64,000 bases of DNA. Source: Lepeophtheirus salmonis (Eukaryota > Arthropoda > Copepoda > Siphonostomatoida > Caligidae). Location of the stretch: positions 4,402,001 to 4,466,000 of the forward strand of contig NC_052137.2 of assembly GCF_016086655.4 (NCBI RefSeq), written 5' to 3'. Under the pieces are notes generated by a model, which saw nothing but the letters and a program-made list of their open reading frames with translations, did no database searches and was not told the origin of the DNA. Made by a program: the position numbers and the translations under genes. Position 1 is the first letter of the stretch. Every line of letters starts with the position of its first letter. This document shows positions 1 to 12,439 of this stretch, one piece after another.

Positions 1-930
1 ATGGTGTAGTCAATTATATTTTTTTAATTTTGAACCATAGATTTTTGACTGGGCCCTAAGTTGAAATTTCATATTCAAAAGAAGGATCCGTAACACTTAA
101 AGAATTTTTTTGTATCATCTAATGGTCTGAAATGAAGTCAAAAGGTTATTATTTTTATTAAGACATATTAAATCTAAAATAACCATCGAATGTATAAAAG
201 ACAGTCATTATTGAATTTTATGCTGATTTATTCAGGATGATTCTAGTGTTGTTAGTTTATCCGATAAGTTTGGCTATTTTGCAGTGATTACTTAAAGATA
301 ACTTATTTTTCACCGCTCTCTTTTTTCCAGTCTAATTTGATCATTTTTTGTTTGGACAAAATTGCGTACGAAAATGTTGATCATTTTGCTGCGATGATAC
401 TAGCTTTATATAAATTAATTTTTTAAAATGAATGTGACTCTAGACGAGGGTTAGCAATGAGCTAATGTACTCATTAAATCATATTATTATTTATTTCTCA
501 ATCTGTTATTTTTGTTTTTTATTCTTGAGGAGAGAATGTCTAAGTATTGAGTAGCTACGTGTGAGTATGTACATGAAAAATGAAGGGTAGCATCAAGGAC
601 TTGTAGGGTTGTTATTTTCTATATTATTAAAATGAAATTTGTACATTTGTTGATGCCTAATAACTCCGGGCACTTTGAGTGTTCATACTTGATCTAAGAA
701 GCAACATTACAATCGAATGTGAGCGTCATAGTATGACAGAAAACAATGCAGTATATCTATGGAGTTGTATAAACACAGTACGTAAAAAAAGAGCAGAGGT
801 CGTCAACTCACACAACACTTTACTATAAAATATGAGTTGAGGACTCATTCTTAACAACAAAGTGCTTTGATCCGTAGACTAAAGTACTGCCTGACTCATC
901 ACGTTATCTTAATAAGAAAATTATCAATCT
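1..930. other. Gene-free AT-rich DNA with one copy of a direct repeat
   Basis: No coding region is visible on either strand. About 481-665 is one copy of a diverged direct repeat. Its partner lies at 915-938 plus 1562-1715, split by the hAT MITE at 939-1553. Both copies share the phrase ending in 'gaggagagaa' followed by similar sequence. Confidence 0.5.
481..665 (+). repeat. Direct repeat, copy 1 (partner 915-938 + 1562-1715)
   Basis: Sequence around 'caatctgttatt...attgaggagagaa...taagagt/taagtat..cagtaacta/gtagcta' recurs in the same order about 1.05 kb downstream. Removing the 939-1553 insertion makes the second copy contiguous, so the duplication predates that insertion. No function is apparent. 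Confidence 0.5.
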
Positions 931-938
931 GTTATTAC

Positions 939-1553
939 TAGTGATGGGATGATTTCCAAAAAATCCCATTCCGATGGGATTCAACTAAAAATTCCGGATG
1001 CCGATTCTGATTCTTTTGTATTTTAAATAATTGTTGAAAAATACAATTCAGGGGAGTACACAAGATTAGGGGGGTTGGTTTTTGGAAAAAAAAATCAAAA
1101 ATTATTTTTTTTTTTTACAAAAAATTTGAAAAATTAATATGTCCCCTAAAAAATTCTAATTATACAGTTTTTTATTCAAAAAAATTTCCAATATCCATCA
1201 CTGGTCTCACAAAAAAGAATTTTTTTGGGAAAAAAAATTTCAAAAATTAAATTTCTGAAATAAACTTTTTTGAAAATTAAAGGCTTTGGAAATAAATTTG
1301 AAAAATTAAATTTCAAATATTACATTTTCTAGTAAAAAGCAAAAGTTTCTTTATTTATTTTTTATTTTATTAATTAATTAATTTTTTTTTTTTTTTTGGG
1401 GGGCTATTTTCTTATTACTAAAAAAAGTAATAAATAATTAAATACCAATAATACATAATAATACACACGAATCGAAATCGCAAATTAAACCTTATTTTTC
1501 CGATGAAGATCCCGATTCTCAGATTCCGATTCCTATGAATCGTCCAATCACTA
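939..1553. mobile_element. hAT-type MITE with perfect 8-bp target duplication
   Basis: The element starts TAGTGATGGGATGATT and ends with an inverted match whose reverse complement is TAGTGATTGGACGATT (14 of 16 identical). GTTATTAC flanks it exactly on both sides, at 931-938 and 1554-1561, which is the 8-bp duplication typical of hAT transposons. The 615-bp interior has no coding capacity. It is made of A/T-rich blocks resembling AAAATTTGAAAAATTAAATTTC. It is therefore a non-autonomous element mobilised by an external hAT transposase, inserted inside copy 2 of the direct repeat. Confidence 0.8.
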
Positions 1554-1734
1554 GTTATTACTATTATTTTATTATTGAGGAGAGAACATCTAAGAGTTCA
1601 GTAACTACATGCTAGTACTCTCTTGACAAACGCAGAGTAGCTTTGAAGATTTCTTGCGGACTTTTCTTCCATGTTATTAATGCAAAATTTGCCTGTTCGT
1701 CGACGAATAAATGATGAAGCTAAAAAAAAATCTC

Positions 1735-4373
1735 AATCTTTCTTGTCTTTTGAGAATGATTTTCAAATTGTTTATCGTCCAAAAATATAATTTGAAATCC
1801 TATATTTTAGGAATTGAAGGATATTTACTATAAACATAAACTTTTATTCTGTTATCACAAAATGTATTTTATACCAATTTGACTGGAAAGAGTCAAAATT
1901 TAACACTTTCTTTTAAAGGATAATTTTTGAATATTTTATGAGAATTATGATCTATCATACCAATGAGTTCTATAAATACTTGGAGTGGCACAAGTTCAAC
2001 TGCACCTCGGAGGGTTGAATAGCATTTTAACCCTTCGTTAAATAAATACTACTTTTTGCTGTTGTAAAAATACAATTTCTTTGAATAATTCGTCAATTTT
2101 GAAATTTTTATTCAAGGTTTGGTATTCCTGACTAATTTGTTTGCTTTTGTTCTTTTTTAATTTCCCTTTGTTCAATTTAAAGCATACACATTGGCACTAA
2201 TGGCATATCAGCTGTTATTCTCTATACCACACTCAACTTTATCAAAATTAATTAGTACTTTTTTGGTACCTAAAGTTTGTTAAAAATAATTGAAATTTTA
2301 TAGGATTTTTAGAATGTATTTTTTCTCTTTTCCTTGACTTCAACTAAATGTGTATCATATCATGAATTCTTTTAATATTTATGGTAAGGTTTCAATCCAA
2401 GTTCACTAACTACGTGAAAAGGGATGTTCACATGCGGAAGGTTAAGAAAAAACAAAGTGGCAGATTACATAAGCACAATTTATTATCTTCAATATATAAT
2501 TGTCATGCATCAAACCTGTTCTGCCAGTATGTAAAAATAAAAATGAACCAAAAATGAGCATATAAATCCCCGAATGTCGATCCTCAATTCTATTCCAGTC
2601 CTACAGGGACTTAAAATTACAACTATCGGGTTAACCCTCAATATTACTCTCCGTCTCTAATGAGGACACGCAGTAGTTATTACTATGTACTAAGATGTTT
2701 GTCTTCAAGAATTGAATGATAAAGATAACAGGAATGAAAAATAAAAAGCTAATTTTGGTTCCATCTACAAAAAATCTACCCCGCTTTCCATGACATATTT
2801 TTTACACTTCTAGTTATAACTCTTCAAAAAATCATCAGTGTTACTCTCCGCCATTCATAAGCGCACGCACTCGAGGTTACTTTATACATATAACTAAGGG
2901 ATAATTATGGTATCTATACTGCACTGGTTGGAGGTACTGAACCCCACCAGTTTCATAAGAATATTCAACGAACCCTTCTAAATTGGTCAAGTGAAGTGTG
3001 TCATCACAAACCATTTGTGTTTTGAACTTTGTCGAACGCTTAGGGTTCGATCAAACACAGGTTAAGAACCACTGATATGTAGTGTAGAGACTCAGCCAAA
3101 TATTTTTTTTTTGAGGTCACGTCTTAAGGGATTTTTTCGAGACCAATCTGCAACGCGGTCTGAATCGTGGACAGACATTTCCACCTTTTTTTCTTTAAGA
3201 AAAAAAAGTAAGTCATAAAAAAAAATGTATTTTTATTTTTTGGAACTAATCAAGACTGATGTTTCAATATGACTTAATTTTAATACAAGACCGGTCCAGA
3301 CCAAAGTATTATCGAATTCGTGTGCTCTAATAAAAATTTGATTGCTCTTAGAACGGATTTCCAGATTGAAGCAAAAACACAAATAGTAGCTTTTTAAAAT
3401 TAAAATCTAAATTTAAAATCTTGCACGAGAGAAAATTTACAACATTTCATACGTATTTGTAAAGTGAACTGTAGGTTCATTTGAGTAGAATATCATAGTA
3501 TTCATCGTAAATATTAAAGAAGGAGAGCATGAACGTGGTCCTTACTATTTGAATAAAATAATGTTAGGGTGAATTGCTTGTAATGAAATTGTATCTTAAT
3601 CAAATCTTTACCTAATATTTGGACTGAATATATCCTAAACATAAACTCTCTTTTTTTCAAATAAACTTATTTGTTTTTAGTTTGTACAATTGCACCACTG
3701 AGTGCTTTGTCCATTTTTATCCGACAGAATTGATGTAGTTAGTTTCAATGAAAATACACTAGATTATCAAATTGCTTGAAATTGTATCTTAATCAAATCC
3801 TTAATGATCAAATTGCTTGCAATTAATTGTTTAGCAATCAAATTACCCACCATCATTTTACCCGACAATGTAAATTAACATAAAATGACCGCTCTATTGG
3901 AAATTTTATAGATTGTCGGGCATTTTGCACATTGCCCGATTTTCCACATGGAACGTAACATATATTATACTGATAAGTTAACAACATATTGATATGTCGA
4001 TATAATTAATAATTTTCAAGGTGTCATGTAATAAGGAACTTCTATTCAAAGCATCCGTTCTACAACCAGACAGAACAAATTCCCCTTACCCCTTCGTAAT
4101 ATGTTTGGTTCTGACCAAAGATAGATTTCTTTAAGAGCTCTGACGAGTAGATATCCATGAGCCGTCCTAATGTATATTTCTGATTATTCTTTTAAAATAA
4201 TATTAATAGGTTATTATTAGTTTTTAAGTCCAAAGTGGGAAGATTAATTAATCTTTGATAATGAATGTATATTTTAACAAATTTCAAATATATTAGCTTT
4301 TATTAATATAATCATTATGAATATTAATTATATATATTGTCGAAAGTTTATAACACAACCTTTTGCATGGCAA
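1735..4373. other. Gene-free AT-rich DNA with small repeat pieces
   Basis: No credible coding region. About 2565-2745 matches the 3' part of repeat R1, and 2637-2680 recurs diverged at 2838-2880. About 3100-3310 contains GGTCC/GGACC-rich sequence like that at 40740-41220 and 59330-59660. The remainder shows nothing recognisable. Confidence 0.45.
2565..2745 (+). repeat. Repeat R1, 3' part
   Basis: Contains the R1 signature 'gatcctcaattctattcc', then a stretch ending 'gaatgataaagataaca' that is matched at 54640-54810. The 5' half of the unit is missing here. Confidence 0.5.
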
Positions 4374-5268
4374 GGGGAGAGTGAGGACACATGTTACAAA
4401 AAATAATATTTTTTTAATTGTCATAAGTTTCACAATTTAAATGATAACTCAACGTCCGGGCATCATGACATAGGTAGTTACCTAAGACAAATAATTCCAA
4501 AGTATTTGATGTGGTGCAATAATTAATAGCCATTTATTGGTGTTTTCGAAACTAACCAAAACCAGGATACATGATATACCTGGAGGAGACATGGTACAGG
4601 GTGGATTAGACATGTTACAACATGTAAAAACTCCCATTTGTTATATTCAAGGATTTATTTTACTTTTTATTATAGTTTATCAGCATAAAGTATAATTACA
4701 TATTGTATAAGATAAACAAATAAAATATTTACAGAAATTAAGCATAGCTAATAATAAAATTAAAAAAATATTTTTTTTTACTATTTACTGTGATGAATTA
4801 TTAAATTATAACATGAAATTAAAGAAAAAACTAAATATAATTAAATATAACATATTTACTATATCTATATATAATACCAGTATATATAATAAAAATGGGG
4901 TGTAACAAGTCGCCTCCATAGTGCTGGAATCAGAATAGATGATGTGAACTGAATATTGAAACTAATAATATATTACAAGCATGTTAATTAATTGAACGAC
5001 ATTCTAGACTATGACATTTAATCAAATTAAATTAAAATCTCAGGTTTTATAATAGAAATATATCTCAACAAACACATACCTAAAATATTTACTTTTTCTG
5101 TCAAAAATTTCAATGTCGAAATTCTCTATAACTGTTGGTATGAGGCAACCCGAGTTTTATGTTGATTTGATAAACAAAGGAAGACATTCAATTGTATATG
5201 AAGAAGGTGGTTAGATAACTTTACATTTTAAAGTTATTGGCAGTGTAGCATGTCTCCTCACTCTCCCC
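4374..5268. mobile_element. 0.9-kb terminal-inverted-repeat element, superfamily unknown
   Basis: The left end GGGGAGAGTGAGGACACATG and the right end (reverse complement GGGGAGAGTGAGGAGACATG) form a near-perfect inverted repeat of about 25 bp. The inner sequence has a further related motif near 4580 (GGAGACATGGTACAG). No open frame of useful length is present, so this looks like a non-autonomous DNA transposon. I could not define a clear target-site duplication, so the superfamily is open. Confidence 0.6.
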
Positions 5269-5361
5269 TATTCCTTTGAAAAAATTGTAAAAGCATTTAT
5301 AAAAAAAAAATATAATCACAAAAAATAAATTATTAAAACCAGTCCATTTAGTTAGATTAAT

Positions 5362-5616
5362 GTGAATACTAACAACAGTATGGCCAATAGAAAAAAATAT
5401 TCTCTGTCCAGGAGCTCTTCAGAAGCCAATGGAGACAGAGAAGTAGCGAGGTCGGCCTCTGATCCGGAACAGAGCAACCATTTCCTCAAGAGAGAGCAAA
5501 ATAGCATAAATTTTAATTTCTTAATGTCCCAGGCAATACCGGCCACCACCTATAGTAGTAATTCAATTTTCAGTTGCGTACATAAGAACCGTCTTACAGG
5601 GGCATGGCCCCAATAG
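5362..5616 (+). CDS. Small unassigned ORF, Ser/Arg-rich
   Basis: From the ATG at 5380 the frame reads MANRKKYSLSRSSSEANGD and continues for about 78 residues. It is rich in Ser, Arg and Glu (RSASDPEQ) and locally less AT-rich than its surroundings. No family is recognised and no flanking exon could be linked. The antisense frame over 5352-5549 is also open, so chance is possible. It may be an isolated exon, part of an unrecognised transposon, or noise. Confidence 0.2.
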   Translation: MNTNNSMANRKKYSLSRSSSEANGDREVARSASDPEQSNHFLKREQNSINFNFLMSQAIPATTYSSNSIFSCVHKNRLTGAWPQ

Positions 5617-5689
5617 TTACAGTACTACATATATCTCGTCCATTGACCAACTATTTCATGAAACATAAGATAAAACAATAAAATCCTCG

Positions 5690-6430
5690 GGGTATACCGA
5701 TATATCGGAATCCACCTTTTTTGAATTATCGGAACCGGCTCAATAAATCCGATTGTACCGATACCTCTGCATACTTAATTAAATACATTATTAAGCACAA
5801 TTAAATTTGTAATTTTATTAATTCAAATGGGCATCCAATAACAGGAAGTAAGGATCATAGTTTATACTAAACTAAGTTGAAGACTAGGGGGGCTCATACC
5901 TGTGTGTGCCACGGATAAAACTATTTTTTATCTAATATTAACATATAATATGTATAATAACAAAAGACTTGCATAACAAAATTCAGGTCCATCCATCAAA
6001 AATTAAAGTCTATTCACTGATGCAAGCAATATATATGAGACAATCAGGAATAAATTGACTCCTAAGCACAAAAAGGAATTAACTTTTTCAAATGATTTAA
6101 AGTTCAAATATTCTACAACTAACAATAATCATAATTATGATTGATCCCTTTTTCTAGTCAAGCCCTAATTAATAAAAAGTCCAACGTTAAAAAAAAAGTA
6201 AATCATTTCGTGGTTTTTTTATGTAATTCCTTTATACATAATATTAATAAAGAATATGAATCGTTCATAAATATGGAATAGGCTAACATTTTAGTATTGG
6301 TACATCTCTATAAATAAACCATTCTGATTAAACAGATTTTACATGATTTGGTAAAATGCCATTAAACATTCCTCGATATCCATATTACATATAAATTTAT
6401 TGGTAAATGAGCCTTAAATAAAAGTATAGA
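5690..6430 (-). repeat. Repeat R2, minus-strand copy (best part 6100-6320)
   Basis: The reverse complement of about 6100-6320 closely matches 9312-9545 and 14605-14800. It runs from 'agatgtaccaatac' through 'gaattacataaa', 'tttttattaattagggcttgac' and 'atcaatcataattatgatta'. Adjacent 5690-5770 holds 'ccgatac' motifs of the same family. It is non-coding. Confidence 0.6.
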
Positions 6431-7188
6431 CCATAAATTTTGATTCTTTATTGATTTTTTTAGCATAGGAAATGTACATAAATATGAAACTTTCTTTTCA
6501 TAATATGTAGAAAAACATGTACCCTTAGTTTTTAATGAGCACTCGATTACCGAATAAGGTTCATACCGGATTTTTACGGAAGATTAGTCAGATTTATTCA
6601 CATACAGACTACACAATGTATTTGTAATCAGATTCTACTTGTTTAACTGCTCAAATTCTTTCTATGAATGAATTGAAGGTTATGCCAGGTAGCTAAGCAG
6701 ATTCTTAACACATCGCTTGGGTTCTTAATATTGGTAGAGGCATCTTCAATCCTCTTGGCAAGTGACAAATAATTGACAAATGGCCTTATGAAAATATTTT
6801 ATGCCATTTTTGTAATTTCTCCGTTCTTCTATCCCATTTATATCGGGCAAGATTGAGCCTTCGCTTAGAGGTTTCTAGTATTATATGTAAGCCGGGAAAC
6901 GGTTGTTGCGTGTGTGTGTTTTTTGTTTGTTTTTTTCTTATTTATTTATTGATTCTTTAACAAATCCTTTTTGTGATCACATCTCCCTCTAATATAGAAT
7001 TTATAGTTTGACAACAAGCTTTGTATAATATAATTAGTCTACTACTTCCCCAAAAATTAGCCCTTAGATTGGTCATAATGAATGCTATGAAATTGGAGCT
7101 ACCTACTCCATGAAAAAATATATATATTTGTCAAATATATCACTGTAAATACCCTTATAGTCCCTCATATATAATCAAATGGTATCTA
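6431..7188. other. Gene-free AT-rich DNA
   Basis: No coding region, RNA gene or clear repeat was recognised here. Confidence 0.4.
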
Positions 7189-8410
7189 ATGTCCTCATTC
7201 CACATCAAGAGCATGAATGCATGTAAACAACATCTGACTCATGATGATTCTGACAACTCTAGATTTACCACCGACCTCTTAAAGATCCTTGTTTCATATA
7301 ATATACCTTTTTTCACCGTGGATAATCCCAAATTCTCGAAAATTATAGAAAAATATGACAGTAGACCCGTCCCTTGTAGAAGTACTCAGGGGAATTTGAA
7401 GATAAGAATATTTTAAGAACTGTTGGATGATATTAAAGACAATCAGGAACGATCAATGACAGCTATATTAATTGGTCTTTTGGATGGTTGTTTCGTGGAT
7501 TGTCCTTATGTAATCAACATAAAATTTTAAAAAAAAATCATCACGGATGGAGTGTCTTACGGTCGAAGACCTCTAAACAAGCTACCCCCAATTGAAACAT
7601 ACTATTTGTGTGGCTCAAGGACTCCATAACGTAGCTGAACTTGCACGTAAAGAATTTCCAAAGAAAAATGAGCTTTTTTCAGAATTCGAAAAAATGTTTT
7701 TTCAATGGCAGCATAGAATACGGAACTTTACGGCTTCTTACCAAATTTCCTTGCCTTCAGTAACTATGTTCACGCCCTCGGGAACATGGTTAAAAGCAGT
7801 GTATTACTATTTCAATTACTTCAAAGTAATCAGAGAATATTTAAACAGCCTTAATGAACAAACATCATCGCTCGTAGTAGCTATGGAGATTATAAATGAT
7901 GAGTTTATTAATGAAGAATTATCAATAATTAATCATAATCTCAACCCAATTGCCGTGGACTTTTCAGCTTTACTTGTAAGCTTTACTTTTGTTGAACATT
8001 GATATCAAGTTAGAGTCATTCAAAACCAAATTGAACACTTTCTTTATTTTAAAAAAAATCCAGTTTACAACACTTTATGAGACCTAGCAAATTTGGAGGA
8101 GGATTTATAGGAACACCCAGATTGAAAATTGTGACTGCAGTCATATGGGCAAGAAAAACTGTCTGAATGTTCTCAAAGGGAGTCTAATCTTCAAATGGTT
8201 TGCAATGTGTTTGTCTAACATCAGTTTCTTCGAGTAAAAATTTGGTCATCCTCCGTGGATTCGAACTTGGTGATGTGCAATTTATTTAAGATATGTAAAA
8301 CTCGTTTTAAATATTGAACACATTAATTTACTTTTCTTTTTTAGCTTTACTAATGACTTACAAGACGAAGAATTAGGACTCGGCATGGAATTTGAAGTAT
8401 AATATGAATA
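7189..8410 (+). pseudogene. Relic of a hAT-like transposase
   Basis: Two successive open pieces preserve a hAT-type transposase order. At 7189-7416 comes a segment of the type 'FTTDLLKILVSYNIPFFTVD...Y.SRPVP.RST', the region preceding the catalytic core in hAT transposases with an N-terminal BED finger. At 7592-8002 comes 'CVAQGLHNVAELARKEF' followed by 'PSGTWLKAVYYYFNYFKVI', resembling the conserved C-L-A-H-x-L-H and R-W-G-T-W-L-x-A motifs. The middle (7417-7591) is frame-broken. In the second motif the usual TRWGTW is degraded to TPSGTW. The copy is inactive. Assignment is from family knowledge, not a search. Confidence 0.6.
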
Positions 8411-8699
8411 AGACAGATTTTATTATACTTATAATTAGTATATTTATTCTTGTATAAAGATGTCTCATTATATATTGTATATATATATAATTTACATTTG
8501 TCCCTAAGGATTTGTTGAATCCATTTGTTTTATTTCATATTAATATGTAACTTCTATATCGTATCAGTTGTCATTATTAATTTGTTTGATTTTCTGTGTA
8601 TAACTTATATTAAAATTTCTAATTAATATATTTTTTTGTATTATTTAATAGTTTTTTAGTTGGGTGGTTTTTTTTTTTTTTTTTTTAATTCATACTTAT

Positions 8700-9215
8700 T
8701 TAACTTGATATCAAAGATATGCGTACGGAATTGTCTCCCACTGAGACTGTAACCAGACAGGGTTCATCCGCACCACCTCTTACAACATTGAAAAGTATTT
8801 GTATGACAACAGGCATTGAGCGGAATCCTGGGAAGTGTGATGTCAAAAAGGCCTTGGAAACAGATAAAAAAAATTGGAAACGCTCATAAAAATATTAGTG
8901 GAAAGAGTCTGGTACGTGTGGAGAGGCCATTATTAACGACCAAAGTTTGTGTCCGACGTCTGCAACGCTGCTTAACGCTTCTCAACAAAATGAAGTATGC
9001 TCCAGCTGCTTGTTGCATCATTTTCAGTGATAAAAAAATTATCTCTTCTGCCGTATGCCCAGGGCAAAACGGGTAATTTACCGAAACATTGAGGCCTAGT
9101 TGATGAGGAGTTAAATGGATTGAAAAGGATTATGAGAAGAAGGTAACTTTTCAACTTTAGTAAGCGCCTGGAGGCCATCATCAATACCAATGATGGCTAC
9201 ATAGAGTACATAATT
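8700..9215 (+). pseudogene. Internally deleted Tc1/mariner (maT-like) transposase relic
   Basis: At 8990-9040 the frame reads MKYAPAACCIIFSDKKIISS, matching the block around the first catalytic Asp of Tc1/maT transposases (FSDEK). Shortly after, at 9140-9195, comes FSKRLEAIINTNDGYIEY, the extreme C-terminus of such transposases. The ~150 residues normally between them, including the other catalytic acids, are absent, and the frame is broken. It is a dead fragment. Confidence 0.6.
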
Positions 9216-9311
9216 ATATAATAATTATGTTTCAAAATTTTAGTCACGTATGGCTTATTGTTAATGAAATAGAATATAGATCTTGTAAAATGTAGTAATG
9301 TAAAGTGTAAA

Positions 9312-9545
9312 TATTAGCGATGTACAAATACAAAATTTCAACTGATTCACATTCCAATACCATCTTTATGAACGATTCCGATACCCTATTAATATTATAT
9401 ATAAATGAATTACATAAAGAAATAACAAAATGATTTACTTCTTTAATGTTTAACTTTTTATTAATTAGGGCTTGACGAGAAAAGACTTAACTATATCAAT
9501 CATAATTATGATTATAATTAGTTATAACTAATTTGCAAGTAAAAT
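9312..9545 (+). repeat. Repeat R2, plus-strand copy
   Basis: Matches the reverse complement of 6100-6320 and the direct sequence 14605-14800 over more than 200 bp, with shared blocks 'gaattacataaag', 'ttttattaattagggcttga' and 'tcaatcataattatgatta'. Confidence 0.65.
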
Positions 9546-9649
9546 TATATAAGAAATTAGTTCATCTCAATGCCCAAGACTCAATTTATAACTGGTTGGC
9601 TCTGTCATATTCAGACTAGAAAATAATGCTATCCACATGTATGCAAAAA

Positions 9650-9760
9650 AAAAAAAAAACCCAAAAATTAGCGTGGTACCCCTGACACTTGAAGAATGTT
9701 TTGAAGAAGAGCAACTAAGCTGTCATGACGTAAAGAAAGTAAACACAAATTCTTCTCATT
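9650..9760 (+). repeat. Repeat R1, 5' part
   Basis: Starts with the R1 head: 'aaattag.gtggtaccCctgaca.ttgaagaatgtttt', then the 'gaagagca...gctgtcatgacgt' block, then diverges. The 3' half is missing. Confidence 0.5.
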
Positions 9761-10629
9761 ATCTATTTTAAAAACATTGACAAGAATTACATTTTATCAT
9801 AACCATAATTAAACCTTCCATCCAATGTTGTATAGTTGAGAATGGTTACAATATTAATCCATTATCTCACTCAGTTTTTATCAAGGTTGCATAATGTACC
9901 AAATGCTCAAATTTGAAGCAAAGGATCAAGTCCCAGATTATTTGTTAAACTCTATATAAAGGTATGAGAAGAGTAGGTGATATAGATCCTTGATATTACA
10001 ATATTAAACTCCCATATCCTTTACATATTGAAATCATATTATCTTCTTAATTACAAAATTATTATTGCTCAGAATCGGATTCAATATTATGCAAGACGTC
10101 AAAGAACCATTCCATCCTCATCATCAAACCCCAAAAAAAAGACAATTCAAATTGTTTAAATGTATAATTGTGATAGATATTAACAAAGTTTGATTAAAAA
10201 ATGATATCAATTTTAAAAATTAAAACTTATGTTAATTCTATAGCATGTTTTCCTTAATGTAAGATATAATTTATACACATTTCCATTTCTATTAAGTATA
10301 TCGCGTCTATTATTGATAGTTTAAATTAATTTTTTTAAGGGTATTTATTCTGAAAAGCATTGACCCTACAATTTCACTTTTATATACTTTTCTTATGAAG
10401 AACTCTATCATATTTTAAATATATATTAAGCATGTAACAAGAAAAAATAAATATAACAATTATATTTTATTTTTTAGCATTAAAAACATTAATTTTCATT
10501 TTATAATTGTTGTATATAATTTTAATTCCTTTTTCACCAATAAAAAAAAGAAAAAGTATAGATTTATGAAAGAATTCAAGATTTTTGTCACGTGGGCTTT
10601 GTGGTTTTGGGATCTAAGCCTTTATAAAA
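9761..10629. other. Gene-free AT-rich DNA
   Basis: No coding region, RNA gene or clear repeat seen. Confidence 0.4.
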
Positions 10630-10917
10630 TTGGCATTTCAACAGCATAAAAAAAACTGTATTGACGATAATAATTTGAAGCTTTATTCAATGTATATAAT
10701 TGAATCTAGTCCTAATGCTTCTAACTTTATGTCAGATACGAACAAGATGTATGTCTCCTTCAATTTCTCACTCCACATTGATAGACATCAAAATCTTGTA
10801 AAATTTATGAAACTTTATACTGCCAATGCCATTCCTTCTCGCTACACCTTCACAAAGTCCCTAAGTAAAGTAGTTTCATCAAAGATTACCAAAGAACTTG
10901 TATATGGGTATTGTTAG
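10630..10917 (+). pseudogene. Fragment resembling the hAT-like transposase relic at 7189
   Basis: A 95-codon frame contains the pattern F.SDTNKMYVSFNFSLHID....L.KFMKLY..NAIPSRYTF. This parallels the F.TDLLKILVSYNIPFF.VD...Y.SRPVP.RST block at 7189-7416 in spacing and key residues. Downstream frames are broken. I interpret it as a second, more decayed hAT-like fragment; a chance resemblance is possible. Confidence 0.35.
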
Positions 10918-11257
10918 GTTCCCCATATTTAATAAACTTGAAGGATGTTAAGAAGGCTGACGATAGAAAAACTGAAGTCTAAAGTCTTAACAACATTTTT
11001 GGCTTAGATTTTTGTGGCAAGACACTAAAGGTTTTCATTATAGATGGCACAGCTTATTTCATCCAATCAGTCAAACTCCTTAAGCAAAATTTCCAAATGA
11101 TGTTCTTAATTCTGGTGATCGAAAACGATTTATTACTACGCCGAGCATTTCAATTCAGTCTCAAAGGTATGGAGGAAAACAGGGATGCAATAGATAAGTC
11201 AACAGCCTTAACGTTATCCATTCATGTCATATACGACCTTTTTTTATAGGGAAACTT

Positions 11258-12150
11258 GTACGCACAACTTCAATATGAACTGATGAATGAGGCCTCTACA
11301 ATTTTCGTATAGGTTATCATCAATAACACATACATAGTACAATCAATATAAGAAACCAAATATTCAGATATATTTTTAATATTATACACTTGTCTACCTA
11401 CATATATTCGTAGTTTTCATAAATTATCTTGCATATTCATTTAGATCCTCTTCATATTCCATAAATAATTAATCATTTTATATTCAGTCACGAACTGTAT
11501 CGGTCATGTAGTAAATACCATCTACAAATAAAGAATAGAGTAAAGACACAGTAGATCCAATATTCAAAGCTGTATTTCAGTCAACCTTTTCAATTTTCAT
11601 GCAAAATTCGAGTCCTCATGGTCCCGGTATATGGAAAAATAAGTAATGTCCTGATCCACCTGTAGTCTCGTTTAAGGGAGGGGAAAATATTAAACTTAAA
11701 TGTGTACTGATGAATGAGACCGCTACAATTTTCGTCGAGGTTACCATCAATAAAACCTACAAAGTACAATCAATATAAGAAACTAAATATTAAGATAAAA
11801 TAATATACTCGTATCTACCTAAACTCATACTTCCCATTAGTTATTTTGCATCTTCATTATAGATCCTCTTCATACTCCATAAATAATTATTAATTACTCA
11901 TTCTAAATAGTAAATACTCAATATAATTTTTTTTTTTAAAGAGTATAGATCCAATATTCAGAGCTGTATTTGAGTCCCCATCTTTTCAGTATTTAGGTCA
12001 AGTCCGAGTCATCATCATGCTTGGGGTATTTCTGGTCCGGAGTCATCATAATGAGGGTTTTTCGGGTTCAGAGTACAAGTCATCATGCTCCGTATCTATG
12101 GAAAAATAAGTAATGCCTGGATCTATCTGTTGTCTCGTCTAAGGCAATAT
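11258..12150 (+). repeat. Tandem duplication, two diverged units of about 430 bp
   Basis: Unit 1 (about 11258-11690) and unit 2 (about 11695-12150) share in order 'ctgatgaatgag', 'ctacaattttcgt', 'acaatcaatataagaaac', 'agatcctcttcata.tccataaataatt', 'agatccaatattca.agctgtattt' and 'tatggaaaaataagtaatg'. They are clearly a tandem duplication with indels. Neither unit codes. Confidence 0.7.
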
Positions 12151-12439
12151 ATCCTTTCCCACACGTTCTTCCTTAATCTTGGACAACAATAATTTACTTT
12201 TGGACTCCATTGACTTTATGATGGCGTAGTGATGATAAAAAATAATGAGGACGACAGCTTTTGTAAATAAAAACATATATAAGACAGGTAACACCCTCCC
12301 TGAATCGGGTAACAACTGCAAAAAATCGATTTTTAAATAGCATTTTATCCAACTCTGGTCATATTCATACATGTAAATCCGTATTGTTTTTTAGTTGGCC
12401 CGTTAATTTGTAATTGGTAGTATAAAAAAACGAATTCTA

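Noticed and set aside
5352..5549. Open frame antisense to 5362-5616 with a hydrophobic end
   Set aside because: It overlaps the opposite frame and has no start context, domain or partner; the hydrophobic stretch is a shadow of AT-rich codons.
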